Assembly (NCBI RefSeq): GCF_014898055.3
Contig: NW_023603184.1
Span: forward strand, 105,824,615 to 105,888,614
Length of the DNA stretch: 64,000 bases
Direction of reading: 5' to 3'
DNA from: Talpa occidentalis
Lineage: Eukaryota; Chordata; Mammalia; Eulipotyphla; Talpidae
Shown: piece after piece, positions 26,901 through 35,900 of the stretch
Layout of the letters: every line of letters begins with the position of its first letter
Position numbering within the stretch: position 1 is the stretch's first letter
The notes under the pieces: generated by a model
The model's input: the letters and a program-made list of their open reading frames with translations, nothing else
Database searches by the model: none
Told to the model about the DNA's origin: nothing
Translations under genes and position numbers: made by a program

Positions 26901-29900
26901 ATTTACTGAAAGTGTTTTGACAGTTCTTTTTTCCTCAACAGGTAAAGTACCCTTTATTCATGTGGGAAATCAAGTAGTATCCGAACTTGGTCCAATAGTC
27001 CAATTCGTTAAAGCAAAGGTAATACAACAATGTTAAATGTATTTGATCACAGTTACTCTTTAAGTCATTCATCATTCTTTAGCTTGTCTTAACATTTACA
27101 TTGATTTTAATCTAGTTTTATAAAATGCCAATAGAAACTACTGGAAAAATATTTCTCAAGTGTTTTTTATCATGATGTAAATCAATGAGAAAGATGTAAT
27201 TTGATATTTATAAAATGGTAGATAATTTTCTAATGCTTATGAGAATTTTGGTCATAAATGAAAACTGTTAAGTTTTTAAAAAATGTCAAGTTAACCTTTG
27301 TGAAGGGAGGTAATGGGATATGTTTCTAAGTTGAATGTATTAATTTATTCACTTGAATTATTCTTCTTTTCATTTACTTAGTCTGGATTTTAATAGTTAC
27401 CAAGGGACAACGTCCATTAACATTTTGGGGAACATCCTTCTAGACATTTTTCTTTGCAAATATAGAAAAATGTAGATAATATAGTTTTGTTCCTTTGCAA
27501 CCTGCCTTTTAAAATCGACAGTGGGTTTGAAAATTCTTCCATGTTAATGATTACAGCTATATAGATGCATATCATCTTTTTAAATTGTTGTATAGTATTC
27601 TAGTCTATAGCTGTATAATTATTTACTTAAATCTTTATTGGTGGGCGCTTAATTTGTTGCCAAATTTTTGCTGTTGAGTTAATATTGTTGTACACATACC
27701 TTTGTATACCTGTCAGATAAATTTCCTAAGGATAATATTGCAGTGTTATATAAAATGCATTTTTTAATCTCTTAGAACAGATTTCCAGATAGAAGTAAAG
27801 CTTTTGCCATTTTGTGCTTCCACTTTTTACTAAATTAAGTAATTTAAAAATATATTAGAATTTTGGGCCTCCCCGGTGGCGCAGCGGTTGAGTGCTGGGT
27901 TGCGAAGCTGCCCGCAGCCTCTGCGGCGCCGGTTCGATCCCCGGCTGCTCCCCGGCCACCAGAGGAGGGTCCCACATGGCGCGCAGACCTCTCCTGCCGC
28001 CCGCTGCTCCCCTCAGCAGTGTACTTCGGTCCTTCTGCCTGCTCTGCTCCCCGCTCTGGCTCTAGTGAATTCTCTCACCCTCCTGTGCTTCTGACTGTAC
28101 CCAGTGCATGTATAAACGAAACAAACGAACAAACAAACAAATAAATAAATAAAACATGCCTCTATAAAAAAAAAAAAAATATATTAGAATTTTAAGATAG
28201 TGTTTATTTCACTATATCTTTTTTTTCATCTTTGTCTTCTTTCTAAGCAACACATATTAATCTTTTGTCATTGAAATTTTATTACTAAAAGGTTAGTCTC
28301 CTAAAATACAAAATGTACTGGCCATTTTTGTTTTCATTTGTGAATTAATTGATAGTGCACTTTTGTGTGTTGAAACGTTTTTATAATAATGTATTAATAT
28401 TTTGTAGCAATTAATGGTATTGCACTTTCACATAAAATAATTTTGCTTTAGGTGGCATTTTGGAAATTGATTGGACATTTGTAGTGCAAACATTGATGTT
28501 ATATTACTTGGTGGTAGTGAGATAACTGAATGTTTTTGTATATTTAATATGATGCTCTTGTATATCTTTAAATTCCCTTTAGGGCCATTCTCTTAGTGAT
28601 GGGCTCGATGAAGTCCAAAAAGCAGAAATGAAGGCCTACATGGAATTAGTCAACAATATGCTCTTGACTGCCGAGGTACAGTAGAAGATAATAAGGCTTG
28701 AATATAGGTCTTTCTCTTTCATAAAAGATAAATAAAAACAATATATTTAAAAATTCTTAAGGATGGGAAAATAGTTGAGTAATTGTAGGCCTAGCATGAT
28801 TACCTAAATTAATTATTATCTTTGAATGAGTTGCCTGACATTTTCAGTTCTAGTTTCTCTGTTTAAGAAAAGGAATGATTATTGCCTACTCATTATTTTG
28901 CTTTGGCTTTGCAAAGTTTCCCTAAATAATATCTATAAAATACCTTAATGGTATATAGAGGTGTACTGTATGAATAAGAAATAATTTTATAAAGTACCTC
29001 TATTAAGTTTAATAATTCTATATAGCAACATTAGCCAAGAAAAATAATCAGTCCTCACACATTGACTTTTATAAACTTTGCTTATAAAAAATTACCATGC
29101 CAAGAAATAACTTTATCCATTTTCTTTTTGGTATTCTGAAATTTTAGTGATTCTTCTTTTGTTCCTAGTTGTATCTTCAGTGGTGTGATGAAGCTACAGT
29201 AGGGGAGGTGAGTGGTTCAGCAGCATTTATCTTAATTAAAATTTAATGAGAAAACACTTTTGCTCAGAATCGTAAGTCCCTGCTCATAAATGAAACATTG
29301 TGGTTTATACCATTAGTGATATAGTTTTTCACTTACTTTAATTTTGCTTGCACATACATTTTAGGAAGCTATGTGTCATTGTTTGATATAACTGGTTGCA
29401 AAGTACATAAAAATTTATATATTTTTAAAGGGACTGGTTTAAAATTTTAATTTTTTGGATTGCAAGCTATGGTTTTTTTTAGATTGCTGTATTTGTTTTC
29501 TCTGGTAGTATATTTCACTTAGAATTCTACTTGTAAAAACAGACTTTGTTTTTAGAAAGACTCACATTTTTAACAAAATCTTTTTACTTTAGATCACACA
29601 TGCTAGGTATGGATCTCCTTATCCTTGGCCTCTGAATCATATTTTGGCTTATCAGAAACAGTGGGAAGTCAAACGTAAGATGAAAGCTATTGGATGGGGG
29701 AAGAAGACTCTGGATCAGGTCTGTTCAGACTGAAGTTGACAAAACCCTCAGTTGTAATGCATTAATAAATTCTTTTTTATATTAAAAAGTCTTCAAAAAA
29801 TTCCCACATAACAAAATATTAATAAATCATTCACTCGTATTTCCTTTGACATGTAGTGGGTTGTCAGAAAAGTCATGATGTAACATAGAAAAGAGTGTTA

Positions 29901-32900
29901 ATGACTTTTCTGGCAACCCAATAGTTTTATAAAATTCACAGATGCTTAGCTTATTGTAAAAAACATTATATAATACAAAAAAGTTCATAAAGGACATAAA
30001 AAGTGCCTGAAATCCTATCACCTAAAAATTGCCTATCACCTAAAAATTGGAGAATATTCTTCTAGGTGTCTCTTACATTTAGGATCTTCTTATACCTGCC
30101 ACTCTATAACCTGATATTTTTTTTTCCCATTCAATACATTGTGGGCATCTTTTATGCCGGTAAATATAGATTGGCAGTATCAGGGCTTTTAAAAATCCCT
30201 ATTAAATACAGTGCTTAATACATCTCTTTTTCTTTGGTATTAAATTTACTGAAGTAGCAAATATAAAAACTATCTTGTCAAGGTCATAAGTTTGAGGATG
30301 ATTAAGTTAATTAATGTCTCTTTTCCATGGCTAGCCATAGTTCTAGCTAGCCAGCTTACTGATGTGTGCCATTGGCCACAAGGGGGATTGGGTCAATGAG
30401 TAGGGTTAGAGCAAATAAGATCCATTTCTGCCAGTGGGAAAACACTTCAAATGCTTTTATTCATGGAGAGTGAGCAGTATCATCTTTATATAGCACAATT
30501 TTTTGTATGTATGATGTTACTTACATATATATATATATGGATTTAGGAAAACATTTTTATAAGGAGTAGTGTTTTGAGAAAAAAACTTTCTTAGTAAATA
30601 AGTAAGTTAAATCCAGTTGGATTTAAAGGAGATTTGTTCTTAAATTTTCTTCTTGATTTTTATGTAGAGATTATAAAAAAATTACAGATACACACAAATA
30701 GTGAGAAAAAAAGTGTATATTACAAAGTCTGATTGAAGAATATTTTAAAAAGTTACCTAAATTTATATTTTTGGTATAAACTGGTACAAAGTAAGTTTTG
30801 GACACCTTTTATTGTTTCGCTAATTGAAGTATTTTTCTTTGGGGTTTATTACCTGTGTTAGGTCTTAGAAGATGTAGACCAGTGCTGTCAAGCTCTTTCT
30901 CAGAGACTGGGGACGCAACCATATTTCTTCAACAAACAGTAAGAAATTTTTTTTTTTGTTAGTGTCTATATTGTTAGTTCACAAATTTATTTTATCAGAT
31001 AATTGTTTTATGAGGAAATATTCATGAAAAGATTTAGTTATACTTAACATTTATTTTTCCCCTAGTAAAACATTTGCTTAACAATTCTGAGTGTCAGACA
31101 AAACACTAGGTTATGGGAGACTAAAATTTCTAACATGCGGTTCTTACCATTAAGAATTTCACTTAACTATAATGGAGAACTGTGGGTGCCTTAGTAGTGG
31201 GATTGATGTGGTAACATACATCTGAAGGGTATGATTCTGTATCTCTATATCACATATGGTTTTGTAAGCCAATATTAACTCAATTTAAAAAAAGAATTTC
31301 TCTTAAATGCATGCATGTAAGCCAATCATTATTGTTTGAGGTCATATATGTATTAATAAGGGGTAGTTCAAAGTGCTACATATGAAACCATGACATACTA
31401 ACAAAATTCTGAACTTGCAAAGTATTACTAAAACATAAAGAGTAATGATGCTTGTGTATGTAGGGTGTAATTATACTTGTGTATATAGGGTGTTACTCTG
31501 GTGGTAGAAAAGTAGAAACAGTGAAAAAATGTTATTGAATGGACAGGTACTATTATGAACTTACTTTTTAAAAGATGTGTGCATACATGTAAATAGAGTA
31601 ATTTGTGTTTTATTAAGACAGATTTTTTTGTAATTTGGTAAAGAATCTCTAATGTAGTCAAAGAATTAATTTTCCTTTTTTTTTTAAAAAAAGCTATAAT
31701 CGTAATATATCAGAATCAATTTTCCCATGATCCAGTCAAGATGGGCTTAAATTACTACTCTCATTGGTTTGCTTAGAAATTCTAACTTTTAATTATTAGC
31801 TTTTTAATAAAATGTCTTGCTTTTTCGGTTATGTAAAAAAATTTATTTGCTGCTATTGTATCTTAATCATTCATCTTTTATAGCCATATCAATACCTTTT
31901 GGTGAGATACTAATATTTGTATCAAAAATGACTCTGATGGTAGCTTAGAAATATTTGTTACATTAATGTATATTATATGTAACTGATAGTAAAATAAAAT
32001 TTGTGGTGTGTTGATCTTTGAATCAGAAAGGTCATAGAGTTCAAACCATGAAATCCTGGTAGGTAAAGCTCCTACTGCTATGTTCCTGGTTTGCTACTGT
32101 CAGATTTCTAGGGTTTGTTTTGGCTTAGTTTTGTTTGTTCCTTTATATCACACATATAAGTGAAGTCATCTCGTATTTGTCTTTCTCCTCTGACATTTAA
32201 CTTAGCATAATCTCCTCCAGTTCCATCCGTGTTGTTGCAGATATCAAGACTTTTTATCTTTTTTTAAATAGCTGAGTAGCATTCTATTGTGTATGTATAC
32301 CAGCACCTTTATCCACGTATCTATCCTTGCGCACTTAAGACTGTTTCTATAACTTGGCTATTCTAAATAGTGCTACAGTATAGGGTGCATATATCCCTAT
32401 CTCTTTGAATTAGTGTCTGTGCATTCTTTGGGTTAGCTAACCTAGAAATGGAATTAATTATATGGTAGATGCGTTGTTAGTATTTGAGAAATCGCCAAAC
32501 TGTTTTCCATAGAGGATGGACTAGTCTACATTCCTATCAGCAGCGTACTAGGGTTTCTTTTTCTCTACGTCCTCACCAACACTTGTTTCTGGGCTTTTGA
32601 TATGGGCCATTCTCACAAGTATGAGGTGTAGTATATTATTGTGGTCTTGATTTGCATTTCCCTGATAAGTGATTTCTTTTCATATGCCTGATGGCCATTT
32701 ATATATCTTCTTTGGAAAACATCTATTTAGCATCTCTGCCTATTTTTTTAATTGGATTTTTGTTTTCTTGTTGATGAGTTGTATGAGTTCTTTGTAGATT
32801 TTGGATATTAGCTCCTTTTCTGATATCTGATGTACAACTCTCTTCTCTTGTTTGGAATGGTGTCTTTTCATTTTACTGATAGTTTCTTTTGCTGTGCCTT

Positions 32901-35900
32901 TTAGTTTGATGTAGTGCCATTTGTTTATATTGTTTTTGTTTCCCTTGTCAAAGAAGATGAGTCCCTAAAGACGTAACTGAATCCAATGTTGCAAAATGTT
33001 TTGCCTCTCTTTTCTTCTACGTATTTTATAGTTTCGGTATTAAATTTAAGTCATTAATCCATTTTGAGTTAATTTTTGTGTTTGGTGTGAGTAGTGTCTA
33101 GTTTCATTCTTCTCCAAAACTGGACATATGGTTGTCCGGTTTCTCCAACATCATTTGATGACGAGACTCCTTCATCCATTGCGTACTCTTGGTCCCTTCA
33201 TTGTAAACTAACTGTCCTTGTAAGTGTGGATTTATTTCTGGGCTCTCAATTCTTTTCTGTTGATCTTTGTATCTTGCTTTATAAAAGGATTCCAGTTGGG
33301 AAAGAAGTGAAATTATCACTCTTTGTAGGTGATGTGAAAATATGCATAGAAAAATCCTGAAGACTACACTAAAAAACTACTAGAAACAATAAATCGGTAT
33401 AGTAAAGTGGCAGGCTACAAAGTTAATAAACAGAAATCAGTTGTGTTCCTCTATGCCAACAGTGAACGAGAAGAGAAAGAAAGTAATCCTATCTACAATT
33501 GCATCAAAAAGAATTAAGTACCTGGGAATAAACTTAACAAAGGAAGTGAGAGATCTTTACTATTAAAACAGAAAGACATTGTTAAAAAGAAAACACAAAG
33601 ATATGGAAAGATATACTTTACTGATAGATTGGAAGGATTAACATTGTGAAAATGATCATCTTACCCAAAGCAGTATACAGAATTCAACACAATCTGTATC
33701 AAAGTTTCAATGACATTCTTCAAGGAAGAGCAAACATTACTGAAATTTATATGGGGGAACCACAAAAGACCCAAATAACCAAAGCAATCCTGACAAAAAA
33801 AGAAGAAAAATAGAAATATACTCCCAGACCTCAAACTATACTGTTAATATAAAGCTATAGTAATCAAAGCAGTGTGATGTTGGAATAAAAGTAGGCACAT
33901 AGATCAGTATTATTTCTTGAGACACATTATACCTCAATGAACAGGGCACGGGCTTAAGTCAAGATACAATATTGGATTCCAAGGTAGAGATCCTAATTTT
34001 TTTTCTTGATTCTGACATATACCTAACTTATGCATGTTACTTTATTTCCTTATCTATCATCCCTTTACTCTCTAAAACTCAAACAAACTTTTCTCCTAGC
34101 TTACCTACGGAGGATGTTGAGAGGACTTAGGAAAAAACCCAGTGGCTTTTCTTGATGAGAGAATGAAAAGTGTAGTTAAGGGAGATCCTGCAGCACTAAC
34201 AGTAATTGGAGAAAGAGGACAAAGAAGTTAGATGGTAGAAAGGAAAAAGGAAAGTGAATTTGAAAATAAAACAATACAAAGTACATAGTAATCTAGATGG
34301 CTTTTTAATTATTCATAATATATAATATTGGTGGCTTTTAAATATTTGACATATTTGAAATGCAACTAAAACAAAATCTGTACTATCTGTTGCATTTGTG
34401 CTGGCTTCTAATGTGATATCTGTTAAGATGCTGACACAAAGCCTACTAAGTCATTTGTTCAGTTTTTATCTGATAAGTGTTAACTTGAAATGAAAAACTA
34501 AAACTTTTCTTAAAGTGATGTTTTTATGTGAACCTTAACAAAGGGGAAGAAAAAATAGAGAATTTCCCTCCCTAACCATAACAGCCATAGTGTAGAGGTA
34601 TACTCCTTGCAGATCTCTTTTCTTTTCCAAACAAAATCTTTCAACTAGAAGGAGCTTAATAAATGTTGGTTATAAGTAGATTAAATTGAATGAGAAATTA
34701 GAAAAGGGGTTAGAAAGAGGAAAAAATACTATCATTACCCATTAGATGGTAAACTTTGACAATTTGCATTTGTATACTGATGAGACTATTACAAATACTG
34801 CAGACATTTTCTTGGGAATCTTGAGATGAAATATTTTAGGAAGAAATAGAGTTTTACTGACCTTTGTCAAGAAATCACCAGTTAAGAAAATAAGGGGAAA
34901 TTGTTTTAAAATATATAAATACAAAATATAGGAAAGGTTAATTGCAAGGAGCTTGATTTACAAAATTGAATGACAGTCTTAAAAAGATTAGCATATAAAG
35001 AAGAGATTATATTTATGAGATTATATTTATGAGATTATATTTATGAGCTATATAAGAGATATGTTGATAGATACAGTAATAAGAAGACATGGCAAGTGAA
35101 TATAAAAAAGTAGGGAACACTCATAGAGTAAAAGTGACATTTTCATGTATATGGTTTTTAGAGTTTTAGCAATGGTATATAGTTGTGTAACCACTACCAG
35201 AAGTGTGCTTTTTAAAAAGAAAGAATTGTTGGAATTGGTAACTTAATATAGACGAGTCAATTAATATAACCTGAAATTTTGTAAGGATCACGAAAATTGT
35301 GTTAAAAGTTAATGTGCGTGTTTTGTCAATTTAGTGTATTTTATTCCACTTCCTGTCAGATGTTCTAAAGTAACTTGCCACAAAGTTGCTATCTTATGTA
35401 ACCTCAGATCAATTTTTGTATGCTCTTTTCCATATATAATTCAGGACCTTTTGAGTTATGTGGATGTATATATGCAGCAAATAACATTTTGACTACTCCA
35501 TGGGTACTTCTAGACCACTCTAATTTGAACATACATTTATATTTTAAGTCATTCAGAGCCTTCACTTATTGATAAAGGATGCCCATATATACTACTGGAA
35601 GTTGCATCAGGGATATATACTCACCTTTTTTAGATTTTAATACAAGAAGTAAAGGTTAGTTAACCCTAAATAAGGATTAGGAAAATACATACTACATTGA
35701 TGAAAAATGACATTCCTTGTAAGATAATATGTTTAGGAATGTGGAAGAGTTTATTTGATATTATATTACAAAGTACCTCAACTCTACTTTTATATACCTT
35801 CTACATCCTTGTTTTTTCTCAGGGATCCATTTGTTATTGATTCTTCATCTGAACAATAGGATCATGGTGCTTTAAGTCCAAGGACTTTTTTTTTTTTTTT

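Larger units (their letters stand above)
27019..28582. other. MTX2 intron 5
   Basis: 1.6-kb phase-0 intron holding a decayed L1 fragment and one type A SINE, listed separately. Nothing else is recognised. Confidence 0.7.

Noticed and set aside
33094..33360. 88-codon plus-strand frame containing [19 protein letters not shown]
   Set aside because: It crosses the inversion junction of the twin-primed L1, so the first part is antisense L1 and the second is sense ORF2.
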